A stretch of DNA of 43,732 bases from Bacillota bacterium (GCA_023421115.1 JAEZUI010000126.1:1-43732); one strand, 5' to 3'. Positions 17,691 to 26,113 are shown, counted from the first letter of the stretch. Made by a program: numbers and translations. The notes: a model not told the origin generated them from the sequence alone.

Positions 17691-18395
17691 GTGAAACTTA
17701 ATTTTAAATTTCTTTTCATGGGTATAGTAATTTCGCAATTGTTAGGTATAAGTGTATGTATTGCCAAAGGTATATATGATGAAATTTCTGTAGATCGCAA
17801 TTCTGTAAAGATATTTGTAAACGAAAAAGAAATTGTGTCTGATAATTTTGTTTACAACGGTAGAACGTATATTCCTTTAAGAGAAGTTAGTGAGCAAATC
17901 AATAGATATGTTTATTGGGATGAAAAAGCAAGTTGTGCAAGAATCTACGGGGGTATAAACTTTGAAACAAAAAAAATAGGTTCGGAAGAATTCAATTTTA
18001 ATAACATAGAGTTGTTATCAGAAGAGGAAGAAGTTAAAGAAATATTAGGTAGCCCGAATTATATTAAGCATGATGGATATGAGCTTCTAATAAGCACTTT
18101 GAATGAGTATGATATTTGGATATACAATGGATTTGATCTAGTGTTTGATAAAGGAAGATTAATGGAAGTGGTAATAAATGAACCTGATTTTAACACTTCC
18201 CGTGACATTAAAGTCGGAGATGATTATGGGAAGATTTTACATAAATATGGTTACGGATACTATAATGACATATATAAACGTTTGTATTATAATGACGAAT
18301 ATAAACCTGGTGAATATACAACAACAGCTATAGTTTTTGATATAGATGATAATAAAAAAATATCTAAGATTCATTATGGATTAATAGGTTATTAG
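17691..18395 (+). CDS. Secreted protein with copper-amine-oxidase-N-like domain, second of a tandem pair
   Basis: 234 residues from a GTG start. A GTG at 17682 is also in frame and overlaps the upstream stop, but the one at 17691 lies better behind GGTAGGG. A signal peptide (~1-27) is followed by a Cu_amine_oxidN1-like unit (DRNSVKIFVNEKEIVS...RTYIPLREVSEQINRYVYWD). A C-terminal part then parallels the first copy (LLSEEEEVKEILGSPN; IKVGDDYGKILHKYG). The copies are clearly diverged, so the duplication is old. Likely co-transcribed with the first gene. No enzymatic motif. Confidence 0.72.
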   Translation: MKLNFKFLFMGIVISQLLGISVCIAKGIYDEISVDRNSVKIFVNEKEIVSDNFVYNGRTYIPLREVSEQINRYVYWDEKASCARIYGGINFETKKIGSEEFNFNNIELLSEEEEVKEILGSPNYIKHDGYELLISTLNEYDIWIYNGFDLVFDKGRLMEVVINEPDFNTSRDIKVGDDYGKILHKYGYGYYNDIYKRLYYNDEYKPGEYTTTAIVFDIDDNKKISKIHYGLIGY

Positions 18396-18663
18396 TACGA
18401 AATAAATAATAAACTAACTGTAAGCATGTTTAATAGCTAACAATTCTATTTTGGGCATTAAATGTGGAAACCACCAGAGAAAATCAAAGGAGCCGAGCGC
18501 GTCAACTTATGCATATGTTTGTGCGACAGCTCTTAGCTTTATAAGTAAGTTATTATTTAAAGCAGCAATTAACAGAATCTTTTTAATTCAATTAATCATT
18601 ACACTATGAATTTTTTTCTCCAATAAAACCACAAACCCTAATTTTCACTGCTAATAGTATTAC

Positions 18664-18957
18664 TTAAAGTTCCTCTTCCCACATTTCTCGATAAGCCTTG
18701 ATATACTCTAACGAAACCTTTTCATCTATATATAAATAGTAATTCAATAGTTTTTTAAATATCTTTAATATCTCATTTTCAAAACAAAAGCCTAAAAGAT
18801 TATCCAACAAACCTTCAATTCTTTTTTTGTCTATTGATTTCTCAGCAATAATTTCTTCAGCTTCTTTGGAGAAATGTATTCTTGCTTGTTGTGTCAGTTT
18901 ATTTATCGAAGACACAATCTCATAAATTTCTTTTTCCAAATTTTCACCATCCTTCAT
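18664..18957 (-). CDS. Hypothetical helical protein
   Basis: About 97 residues, highly charged and predicted helical (KEIYEIVSSINKLTQQAR, AEEIIAEKSIDKKRIEGLLDN), with no membrane segment. The start is uncertain: an upstream ATG at 18975, the ATG at 18957, or a TTG at 18939 that sits behind AAGGATGG and is well spaced. It lies downstream of the truncated regulator on the same strand, separated by a region with a duplicated 22-base sequence. No family recognised; the size and charge would fit a small partner of a regulator, but that is a guess. Confidence 0.5.
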   Translation of the reverse strand: MKDGENLEKEIYEIVSSINKLTQQARIHFSKEAEEIIAEKSIDKKRIEGLLDNLLGFCFENEILKIFKKLLNYYLYIDEKVSLEYIKAYREMWEEEL

Positions 18958-19120
18958 GTTACAGCACGCTAACAATCAATTAAATCAACTTGCAAGTTAC
19001 CAGCAAGTTAAAATTCAATTAGCAATAATGCTGTAACACAATGTTTTCAATGGTCTTCAAAAATTCAAGGTTATTTTAAGTTAAAATTTTTAGCAACCTG
19101 CAAGTTACCAGCAAGTTAAA
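18957..19120. repeat. Direct repeat pair and inverted repeat between two minus-strand genes
   Basis: A 22-base sequence containing GCAAGTTACCAGCAAGTTAA occurs at 18991-19012 and 19099-19120, 108 bases apart; each copy itself contains GCAAGTTA twice. In addition TGTTACAGCA (18957-18966) is exactly inverted at 19029-19038. The second direct repeat abuts the 3' end of the truncated regulator gene. Confidence 0.6.
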
Positions 19121-19121
19121 C

Positions 19122-19745
19122 TTATGCCCAATATGGTATATATTTCAAATATCTAGGTGCTGTATTTGGATCAGATGCTTTTATCATTTTAGCATCAATC
19201 GTATCCTTAATTATTCTTGAGACACTTGAAATATCCTTATCACCTAATCCAAATCGATTTCGCAAACTTGAATTTGTCATATAATCTCTTGTAACATATT
19301 TCAAACAAGCATGCAAATAACAAGCTCGTATCTTATCTTCCTTGCTCATATCTTTGAAGTCAATATGCGAAAACAGAATAACTTTTGTATGCTCTTCTGT
19401 AACCTCAATTATCGGTGCTGGCAGTTGATAATTCTCAGTTTGATAAACAACCTTATCAAAACCGCTGCCCCTCTCTTCACATACACCTATTCTCCTCATG
19501 AAAGCTGCTAACGACTCGTTTCGAGACTTAGGAGGTGTATCAATGAACCTTTCAACATTAATTAACGGCCTACCTGGATTCGTTATCTCCATTCTTGATG
19601 AAAAAATTTCAACCATTGGCCCTGTTCCTCTAATCGAAAAATCCTGATGAATTAAAGCATTCGCAACAAGTTCCCTAACTGCTAAAGCAGGATACATCCT
19701 AAGTGCGAATAATATCAATATTAATGTACAATATTTTATATTCAC
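19122..19745 (-). pseudogene. N-terminally truncated AlbA/RecG-like transcriptional regulator (HATPase_c_4 part)
   Basis: Residues from ~17 on (YPALAVRELVANALIHQDFSIRG...VEIFSSRMEITNPG) match the C-terminal ATPase-like part of ATP-binding regulators annotated as RecG-like with an AlbA_2 N-terminal domain. The later ESLAAFMRRIGVCEERGSGFDK and the winged-helix-like C-terminal segment are also typical. The ~200-residue AlbA_2 domain is missing. The first 16 residues (from a GTG at 19745) look unrelated, so the gene was cut just before the conserved ATPase motif. It is probably non-functional, though a shortened protein could be made. Confidence 0.75.
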
Positions 19746-19811
19746 TCTTTACTTTATTATTATTCAAAATGTTGATTATTGAAACTTCCCATTTGATACA
19801 CATTGCAAATC

Positions 19812-19840
19812 TTGACAAGCCAAGCATGAATTTATATTAT
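19812..19840 (+). promoter_or_regulatory. Consensus-like promoter facing the ABC ATPase fragment
   Basis: TTGACA (19812-19817), exactly 17 bases, then TATTAT (19835-19840), 60 bases before the ATG at 19900. It is the strongest housekeeping-type promoter match seen in the window and now drives a broken gene. Confidence 0.6.
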
Positions 19841-19899
19841 AGTATACATAAAAAAACAATATAGAAGCCTTCAAGATTTCAGTCAGCAGCGTGGCAGCT

Positions 19900-20158
19900 A
19901 TGAAAATAATTGAGGTAAACCACCTTTCAAAGAGCTTTTTCTATTACCAAAAAGATGTGGGTCTTAAAAGTTCCTTTAAGAATTTATTTCAAAGAGAGCA
20001 GATTGTGAAAAAGCTGTACAGGACATTTTCTTTGAAATTGAAGAAGGTGAAATCGTGGGCTTTCTTGGTCCTAATGGTGCCGGTAAAACTACAACGCTTA
20101 AAATGCTGTCTGGCATTTTGTTTCCTACTGAAGGCACTGCATCTGTAATGGGTTATGT
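19900..20158 (+). pseudogene. 5' fragment of an ABC transporter ATPase (NatA-like), frameshifted and truncated
   Basis: The start reads MKIIEVNHLSKSFFYYQK, then after a one-base loss in an A-run at 20008-20012 the frame continues as AVQDIFFEIEEGEIVGFLG. An intact Walker A, GPNGAGKTTTLKML, follows. The homology ends at VMGYVP, after about 85 codons, where the oxidoreductase-like sequence begins. Q-loop, signature, Walker B and the partner permease are all absent. ATPases of this subgroup usually continue with PW at this point, so the join may have used the TTCCT..GGA bases common to both genes (inference). It has a good promoter upstream but cannot make a working ATPase. Confidence 0.8.
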
Positions 20159-20480
20159 TCCTGGACCGTCTTTGATAATTGCCTATTCTCCATGTATCAA
20201 TCATGGCTTGAAATTAGGTATGGGATGTACTCAACTTGAATCAAAAATGGTGGTTGAAGCTGGTTATTAGCATTTGTACCGCTACAATCCTATGTTGAAG
20301 GAAGAGGGAAAGAATCCTTTCATATTGGATTCTAAGGCACCAACAGCTTCTTTCAGAGATTTCTTGCTAGGTGAAGTAAGATATTCATCTTTAGCAAAGG
20401 CTGGAGAGTTGTTTGGCAAGGCTGAGAAAGATGCTAAAGAAAAGTTTGAGACTTATGAAAACATGGCTAAAGAATAAGTT
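20159..20480 (+). pseudogene. Duplicate of the 3' end of the pyruvate:ferredoxin oxidoreductase gene
   Basis: Corresponds to 16094-16430 of the intact gene with about ten base differences in the whole duplicated block. A TGG to TAG change (stop at 20268-20270, after VEAGY) breaks the frame. A 15-base in-frame deletion between two AAAGG repeats removes five residues (VDPEK). Most other changes are silent. The block continues through the stop and terminator to 20568. In frame with the ABC fragment it would make a short hybrid of ABC Walker A and oxidoreductase tail ending at the TAG. Confidence 0.9.
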
Positions 20481-20525
20481 GTAGATTTTATTATATAAGT
20501 CAATGAGTTGGAAAGTAAAATTTGT

Positions 20526-20568
20526 GCCGCAAGCTCTTACATAATTGAGCTTGCGGCGTTTTGTTTTG
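20526..20568 (+). terminator. Duplicated copy of the oxidoreductase terminator
   Basis: Identical stem GCCGCAAGCTC / GAGCTTGCGGC followed by GTTTTGTTTTG; similarity to the original stops right after this T-rich tract. Confidence 0.9.
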
Positions 20569-20733
20569 AAACTATGTTGTTTGTGTGATTGTGAAAAAGA
20601 CGAGGTAGGATTTTCTTTGGAAATCAAAATATGAAAACAATAATATTTGGGTACAGGTCTTCATATAAATATAGAAGAGGACTCTTATAAGAGGCTTTGT
20701 TAGCATATTAGGTTTAGCGGATGAGGTGGTAAA

Positions 20734-21859
20734 ATGAAGATTTGTTTAGATGGCATAGGTATAAGCCAGTTGCACGGGACAGGCTTATTTTCTTATTCCT
20801 ATGGACTTTTGTCCAATTTGCTTAAAATGTATCCACAACCGAAATATGAATTGATATGGGACAGAGAAACCGATTCTGAACTATGGAGAAGATATGGAAA
20901 CCTTGAGTTTATTAGACTCGGGATCAACAGAAAAGATAATGATTACAGACTTCTTGAAGAACATCTCGCTAGTTCTAGAACTAATATTTATCACTCTCCT
21001 AATAATGGACTGAGCATTCCTCAAAATAAAGTATGCAAATACATAATTTCTGTACACGACCTTTCACCAATAAATTATAGAAAATTTGTGGATGATAAGT
21101 ATTTATTATAACAAGTTTACTACCATATTTCCTAATGCAATAGAAAAAGCTGACTGCATAATAGCGGTTTCAGAATTTATAAAAGAAGAACTAATAAGAC
21201 TTTGTAGAGTCCCTGATAAAAAAATTCAAGTAATCTACCCAGGGTGCTCTGAGATTTTTAAGGTTATGGATATAGATACAGCAAGAACGGTACTAGAAGC
21301 TCGATACAATATTAAAGGAAGATTCATACTTTATGCCGGAAGAATACATTTAAGAAAAAACCTTGACGTTCTTGTAAAGGCATTTAAATTGCTGCTAAAG
21401 CAAGTAAATGACTTAAGGCTAATAATAGTGGGTAATTTTAATACAAAGCGTACTGAATATTATATGTCATTACGGGATCTAATCCAAAGGCTTAACATTG
21501 AAGAACATGTGATTTTTACAGGAACAATTCCGTATATTGATATGCTTTATTTCTATAACTGTACAGAATGCACTGTAAACCTATCTGCTTATGAGGGGTT
21601 TCCAACTACTACTGTCGAGGCAATAGCCTGTAATTCGCAGGTAGTATGCCCTAGCATCTCTTCTTTTAGAGAAGTGCTAGGGCATTGGGCTGTGTTTTTA
21701 GATAATTTAGATATCAATGAAATTAAAAATGCAGTATTCGAAGTCATAGATAAAAAGACTACTAGAGACTCTGCCAGCTATATACCTAAAAGCAATCAAG
21801 ATAAAAGTGTTAATCAATTAGTGCGGGTTTATGAGTCAACAGTGTATGGTGGTTCATAG
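20734..21859 (+). pseudogene. Family 4 glycosyltransferase split by a frameshift
   Basis: The first part (20734-21111, 125 residues) reads MKICLDGIGISQLHGTGLFSYS and ends in HDLSPINYRKFVDDKYLL. The second continues one frame over with YYNKFTTIFPNAIEKADCIIAVSEF. It carries the GT-B C-terminal motifs LYAGRIHLRKNLDVLVKAF, FTGTIPYIDML and SAYEGFPTTTVEAIAC. Together they make ~375 residues, the normal length for a GT4 transferase that moves a nucleotide-sugar glycosyl group. The frame breaks within TATTTATTATAAC at ~21100-21112, equal to one extra base. A GATGAGGTGG ribosome site precedes the start. A sequencing error or a slippery T/A tract are alternatives to true inactivation. Confidence 0.82.
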
Positions 21860-22258
21860 CATCAACCTATTTTAGGCCTGTAGCTAAGTTCTATCTTTTA
21901 AGCTGTGGAGCTTGTAAGCTGAAATTTATGTTTGTTCTCTATGGAAACTGAATAAATATTGAAATAAAGAAGATCATTTGCAGAAATAAATTTTATCCGA
22001 ATCTGCACTCCAAACAAAGTCAGATTATGAAACTTGAGATGAAATGCCAAAATATGAGGATTGGTTTTAAAGGATAAATTCTTATAACCTTAAGTTTGTA
22101 GTGCTGTTTTTTTGGTGTTAGTAGTGAAAAACAGAATTTGATACGATATTATGAAAAAAGCAAATACCTTTCTATTATCATATCCAACATTCAAGACACA
22201 AAGCCATTAAATCAAGTTTTTTGAAACCCCATTGACCAGTTGGTTTTTTAATAATACC
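21854..22258. repeat. Mosaic repeat region downstream of the glycosyltransferase
   Basis: No intact gene in this ~400-base stretch. 21854-21879 matches 36687-36712 at 25 of 26 bases. 22023-22190 matches 36536-36702 at roughly 90%: it contains the last codons of a plus-strand gene (PKYEDWF-stop) and, facing it, the last codons of a minus-strand gene (ERYLLFS-stop, 22149-22151). An ACAAAGCC-type element (22197 on) resembles ones at 12691 and 37112. The region is built from gene tails found intact near 36.4-37.0 kb. Confidence 0.7.
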
Positions 22259-22885
22259 TTATTCAATACCTTTTTTCCGTACTTTTTCAATTGCATCTTT
22301 GCCTGTCTTAGCATTAAGTTTCTTTAAAATACTATTTATTTGGCTCTTAACGGTATTTTCTGTTTTAAACAGCAATTTGCCTATTTCTGTCTTGTTTATT
22401 CCTTTCTCTAAAAGGTCAAACAACGTACGTTCCGAACGTGTAAGTTGTTTAAGTAGTAACTCTTTTTTTATTTCTTTGTATTCTGTTAACACTTCTTCAA
22501 TAGGTGACTTTCCATTTACAGTTGAAAGTATAGCAACAGGCAGCTCTTTAAGATTTTCCTTTAAAATATAATTGACTGCTCCGGCAGTAAAAGCATCTCT
22601 AATAACTTGTCCTTCAACGTAGGAAGTCAGAACTATAACTTTGATATCATTTTTTGAGCATATTTCATAAGTAGCATAAATTCCGTCCCGTTCATTAGAA
22701 GAAAGGTTTAAATCCATAATTATTACATCAGTGTTTTTTTTTGTTTCTCTTGCAAGGCTTATAGCAGTGTCCTTTTCAGAGGTAATCCAAACCACTTGGA
22801 AATCATCATAAGCATTTAAAAAGTTGGACAAAATTTTTTGCCAATGTGGATCATCTTCTACAATTCCGATTTTTATTATACTCAT
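22259..22885 (-). CDS. Response regulator with LuxR-type DNA-binding domain
   Basis: 208 residues. Receiver domain ~1-125 with acidic pocket E10/D11/D12, phosphoacceptor D58 (IIMDLNL), T87 (VLTSY) and K109. The C-terminal helix-turn-helix at ~148-195 (LTRSERTLFDLLEKGINKTEIGKLL...TVKSQINSILKKLNA) is of the NarL/LuxR type. It follows the histidine kinase gene by 76 bases on the same strand and is its evident partner. A 13-base word shared between the kinase upstream region and the lectin upstream region may be its binding site (inference). Confidence 0.9.
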   Translation of the reverse strand: MSIIKIGIVEDDPHWQKILSNFLNAYDDFQVVWITSEKDTAISLARETKKNTDVIIMDLNLSSNERDGIYATYEICSKNDIKVIVLTSYVEGQVIRDAFTAGAVNYILKENLKELPVAILSTVNGKSPIEEVLTEYKEIKKELLLKQLTRSERTLFDLLEKGINKTEIGKLLFKTENTVKSQINSILKKLNAKTGKDAIEKVRKKGIE

Positions 22886-22961
22886 TATTTACACTTCCAT
22901 TTTTCCAAGTTATATGAAAGGATTTGTTTGGATAAGGAATTTCCGTTGGAAAACAACAATA

Positions 22962-24332
22962 TCATATTTCTGACTTTTTTACCGGAAAAAACACCAAAAT
23001 TTCACTTCCTTTACCAACTTGGCTTTTTATTTGAAGAAATCCTCCGTGACTCTCAATCACTTTCTTACAGTAATAAAGGCCTATGCCATAGTTTTTAGAA
23101 CTTTTCTTTGTAGAGAAAAAAGGTTCGGTAACATTCTCTATGTCCTTTTCAAGTATACCACATCCGCTGTCTTTTATCATAATAACCAGGTGATTTTTCT
23201 CGTAATATGTGCATATATAAATACTACCTTTATCTTCAATTGATTCAATAGCATTCTTTAAAATATTGTTTATAAGTTCCCTGAAATGAGTTCTATCACA
23301 AAGAATACTTAAATCTTTATGTATTCTTCGTGTTATAATAATCTTTTTTTCCTCTAAAAAAATCCTGTTTGATAATATAACATCCTCTACAATATCTTTT
23401 AGCTTGATATATTCATTAATCAGAACTATCTCCTGTGCCTGAAAATTTAATTTGTTCAACATAGCCGAAAGATTTGAAGAACTACTGATTATAATATCTA
23501 TAGTTTCATCAAGATTTGTGTCTTTTAAAGCTGAGGACTCCTTTAAGAAGGTTGCACAAAAAGAGATTTTCGATACTTCGTTTTTTATAGAATGATTGAA
23601 AATTGAAATGCCTGAGTTGAATAATCTTTTTTCATAAATGCTTTTGTTCTTTTCAATGGTTATTCTGACACCAAAAAAGCTGAATTTAAATGTGAAAAAA
23701 GAAAAACATGCTACAAGATAAATCAAAAGGCCCATGTTTAAAGTTTTGTTGTCATAATTATTAAAAATCGGGAGTAATGTTCCTGAGATCAAAAGTATTG
23801 TATATGCAGGAATAATAGTAACAATATTAACAAGTCTTTCTAACTTGATTGTTTTGTTTTCTTCCCTAAAATATGCCTTGATTAATATAATATATGAAAA
23901 AACTGCATATAATACTGCCCAGACCGAAAGAAAAATAAAATTAGTTTTGAAGTTTGGCACAGGAGGAACAATTGGAACAAATACGTACATTGAAAGTATA
24001 GGAAGAAACAATAACATTTTAGTAAATTTTTTGTACACCTCGTTTTTGAAATTTGAAGTGGCTGAATAAGTAATTGTATACATAAGTATTGTGTATGGTG
24101 GAAAAAAAGATGAAAATGTATATATTATGCCATTAAAGATAAGGGCGTTATCTATTGCAAAAGGTATTTCCTCAGCTATAACAGGTAAAACATGTGATTT
24201 GAATAAATTGGCAGCGGGTCCTGTTCCTAAGAAAAAAAGGGTCAAAGCAACCCACCTGTTTGATTCCGATTTAAAATCAATAATTAATATTAAAACAGAA
24301 ATTGTCCAGAGAATAACCCACATAAGGAACAT
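22962..24332 (-). CDS. Membrane sensor histidine kinase
   Basis: 456 residues. About seven hydrophobic segments fill residues 1-225, with little extracytoplasmic sequence between them, suggesting sensing within the membrane or of a small signal. The phosphoacceptor is probably H247 in FNHSIKNE. The ATPase domain has the N box (NNILKNAIES), G1 (DSGCGI), F-box-like (TEPFFSTKK) and G2 (YGIGLYYCK) motifs. The HxxKNE type of H-box with a LuxR-type partner recalls kinases that control secreted products or competence, but the signal is unknown. The start codon is not firmly fixed because no strong ribosome site precedes the ATG at 24332. Confidence 0.88.
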   Translation of the reverse strand: MFLMWVILWTISVLILIIDFKSESNRWVALTLFFLGTGPAANLFKSHVLPVIAEEIPFAIDNALIFNGIIYTFSSFFPPYTILMYTITYSATSNFKNEVYKKFTKMLLFLPILSMYVFVPIVPPVPNFKTNFIFLSVWAVLYAVFSYIILIKAYFREENKTIKLERLVNIVTIIPAYTILLISGTLLPIFNNYDNKTLNMGLLIYLVACFSFFTFKFSFFGVRITIEKNKSIYEKRLFNSGISIFNHSIKNEVSKISFCATFLKESSALKDTNLDETIDIIISSSSNLSAMLNKLNFQAQEIVLINEYIKLKDIVEDVILSNRIFLEEKKIIITRRIHKDLSILCDRTHFRELINNILKNAIESIEDKGSIYICTYYEKNHLVIMIKDSGCGILEKDIENVTEPFFSTKKSSKNYGIGLYYCKKVIESHGGFLQIKSQVGKGSEILVFFPVKKSEI

Positions 24333-24803
24333 AGCATACCTACTGTTTTATACAAGTGCGTCTATATAATTGGCTTCAGAAAACAAATTACACAATCACA
24401 CTACATATTAATATGCTGCTTAAAACGATATTATCTTTAGGTAATATACTTTATAACAGCATCTGTGATTATTATATTATAAAAACTAGTGCCTTCTTGT
24501 CAAGTTTAATTCCATATATTGATATATACTTATGATGTTGCATAATAATACTTAGAAAATATGAAAACATAACTTCCCCTATAATTTTTGCTTAAGGCTT
24601 ATTTTTAGACAAAATTATTATAGGGCTGTTGCACAATCAATTTTTCTTAGTGCAACAGCCCTATCACAATCAGTTATCTTGATTATGAACTTAGCGCCCT
24701 TCGGGTGAAATTTCATAATGCAAATTCCTATGCTATTTAATTGTAAGCTTGTTCATGAAAAGTCTTGAATTCCTAATGAATTTTTTAAAAACACCTTATA
24801 TAA
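24333..24803. other. Intergenic region between the kinase and lectin genes
   Basis: 471 bases without a gene. The right part holds a strong hairpin (listed next). The left part is the upstream region of the kinase gene and contains AAAACGATATTAT at 24422-24434, a 13-base word also found upstream of the lectin gene at 25532-25544. Confidence 0.6.
24622..24662 (-). terminator. Bidirectional terminator-like hairpin beyond the lectin gene
   Basis: AGGGCTGTTGCAC (24622-24634) and GTGCAACAGCCCT (24650-24662) form a perfect 13-base stem. On the minus strand it is followed by ATAATAATTTTG, about 140 bases past the lectin stop. Confidence 0.7.
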
Positions 24804-25490
24804 CTATTCACAAGTATTAGATGCCCATACTGCTCTATTTGACCCGTTATAAATAACCAAATTCCCATCATTTTGCATTACCAAATATGCTCTTGCTCCA
24901 TGATTTCCTAGTGTTGAGTGCCACAAAACATCATCCTTAGGAGTATTTACATTCACATATATTTCTCTCTGTAAATTATCAAACCCTACAATTACTCTTT
25001 GTACCTTTGTACGTTCTGAAGGATTTTTTGCAAAAAACATAGTTTCCGTATAATAAAGACTGGTGTGAACTTTATAACTCACTGTACCTGCTCCACCAGT
25101 TTCATAAGAGTTTGTATTTTTATAACTAGGACCATCATAAGGATCACTATGCTTAACCAAAATACGTTTTGAAACTACATTTTTACGAATTACTAAAGTA
25201 CCTGGAGCTTCAAAGGCTAATCGTGAATCATCACCCATGTTATGGGTATTTGTAGACCATAGTGCTTTCATATTACTTAATCTGTATACTACAAAATTGC
25301 CATCATGTTGCCATACTGCCTTATATTTGCCATTTTGAGACAAAAGATAATCTCCTTTGTTAAAACGAGTATTAATACTCACCCTGTCAGATAAACTTTT
25401 TGCACTAACAATTGCTGATGAAAACATTACTAAGTTAACAATACTGATTATTAGTAAAAGAATCATTACCTTTGAAAAATTTTTAACCAT
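24804..25490 (-). CDS. Secreted bulb-type (GNA-like) mannose-binding lectin with an inserted segment
   Basis: 228 residues. Signal peptide ~1-31 (MILLLIISIVNLVMFSSAIVSA). The mature protein has the B-lectin pattern: QHDGNFVVY at 61-69 and QNDGNLVIY at 206-214 fit the QxDxNxVxY mannose site, each followed by a tryptophan strand (ALWSTNT, AVWASNT). The middle subdomain (RLAFEAPGTLVIRKN ... DVLWHSTLGNHG) is interrupted at about residues 105-186 by ~80 residues not typical of the family. Its middle site lacks the Q, D and N residues. A GGGGGATTTTT ribosome site precedes the ATG. Such domains occur in lectin-like bacteriocins and adhesins. It is monocistronic and lies next to the two-component system. 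Confidence 0.85.
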   Translation of the reverse strand: MVKNFSKVMILLLIISIVNLVMFSSAIVSAKSLSDRVSINTRFNKGDYLLSQNGKYKAVWQHDGNFVVYRLSNMKALWSTNTHNMGDDSRLAFEAPGTLVIRKNVVSKRILVKHSDPYDGPSYKNTNSYETGGAGTVSYKVHTSLYYTETMFFAKNPSERTKVQRVIVGFDNLQREIYVNVNTPKDDVLWHSTLGNHGARAYLVMQNDGNLVIYNGSNRAVWASNTCE

Positions 25491-25669
25491 TAAAAATCCC
25501 CCTTAATAAGTTTTTTTATTAACAGTACCACAAAACGATATTATATTATTTCACCATACATGTACAGTATTAACAATTTTAGTACTATCTTATTGTTCGG
25601 TATTATATTTCATTATTCCATCTATTTCTCACAAACAATATCCACTTGTTCTAGGTAAAGGAATAAAAT

Positions 25670-25801
25670 ATGAATTGGACAAAAATGCTTAGAATAATTT
25701 CAAATATTGCTTATATTGTTGGTGGAGTTATTACCTTATGCTTGGGAATCATCAGCCTTTTTGGATCAATTCTTTGCGGTAATGATGGGCGAAGCGGTTA
25801 A
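25670..25801 (+). CDS. Possible 43-residue membrane peptide
   Basis: ATG at 25670 behind GGTAAAGG. The product, with IISNIAYIVGGVITLCLGIISLFGSILC, has one membrane segment, an amphipathic N-terminus and a short polar tail. No family recognised. The following in-frame codons read as the end of an acetyltransferase, so the stop at 25799 may mark a fusion of remnants. It could be a real small peptide or debris. Confidence 0.35.
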   Translation: MNWTKMLRIISNIAYIVGGVITLCLGIISLFGSILCGNDGRSG

Positions 25802-25891
25802 ATTTACCATGCCTGCGTTTCTCGTGAACATCAAAATAAAAAAATTGGCACGCAGCTTGTTAAAAATGTATTTGACGCTCTTTTAGCATAA
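25802..25891 (+). pseudogene. C-terminal remnant of a GNAT acetyltransferase
   Basis: The frame reads YHACVSREHQNKKIGTQLVK then NVFDALLA-stop. REHQNKKIGTQL resembles the acetyl-CoA-binding motif A (V..xxQxxGxGxxL) of GNAT enzymes. The rest of the domain is missing and a stop codon precedes the fragment. Confidence 0.55.
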
Positions 25892-26008
25892 GGTATATCA
25901 GATATCATTTTTTTAGTGTATTGGTATGTTCTGTAATATTTGGTGTTTATTTTAAGTAATATTTGTGGTAGAATAAATACAGAAAGAATATGTTTAGGAT
26001 TTGATATT

Positions 26009-26113
26009 ATGCCTAATATAAAACCTGTATCTGATTTGAGAAATTACAATGAAGTTTTAAAGGAAATTGCAATTGATGAACCTTTATTCTTGACTAAAAA
26101 CGGAAGAGCTTGA
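26009..26113 (+). pseudogene. N-terminal remnant of a Phd/YefM-type antitoxin
   Basis: 34 codons: MPNIKPVSDLRNYNEVLKEI...PLFLTKNGRA-stop. This is the DNA-binding N-terminus of Phd/YefM antitoxins (compare IKPSAAIRKNYNEIS and VYLTKNGEGDLVV in the intact copy at 31650). The frame stops immediately after KNGRA, where the family continues with a hydrophobic beta strand. No toxin gene follows. Confidence 0.7.

Noticed and set aside
18991..19120. CRISPR array
   Set aside because: Only two copies, 108 bases apart, with a spacing longer than array spacers and no cas genes nearby.
24622..24662. Terminal inverted repeats of an insertion sequence
   Set aside because: The arms are only 15 bases apart, with no transposase; a bidirectional terminator explains them.
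24804..25490. Two-domain lectin-like bacteriocin (LlpA type)
   Set aside because: Only one lectin domain can be assembled from the two motifs; the tandem domain of LlpA is not present.
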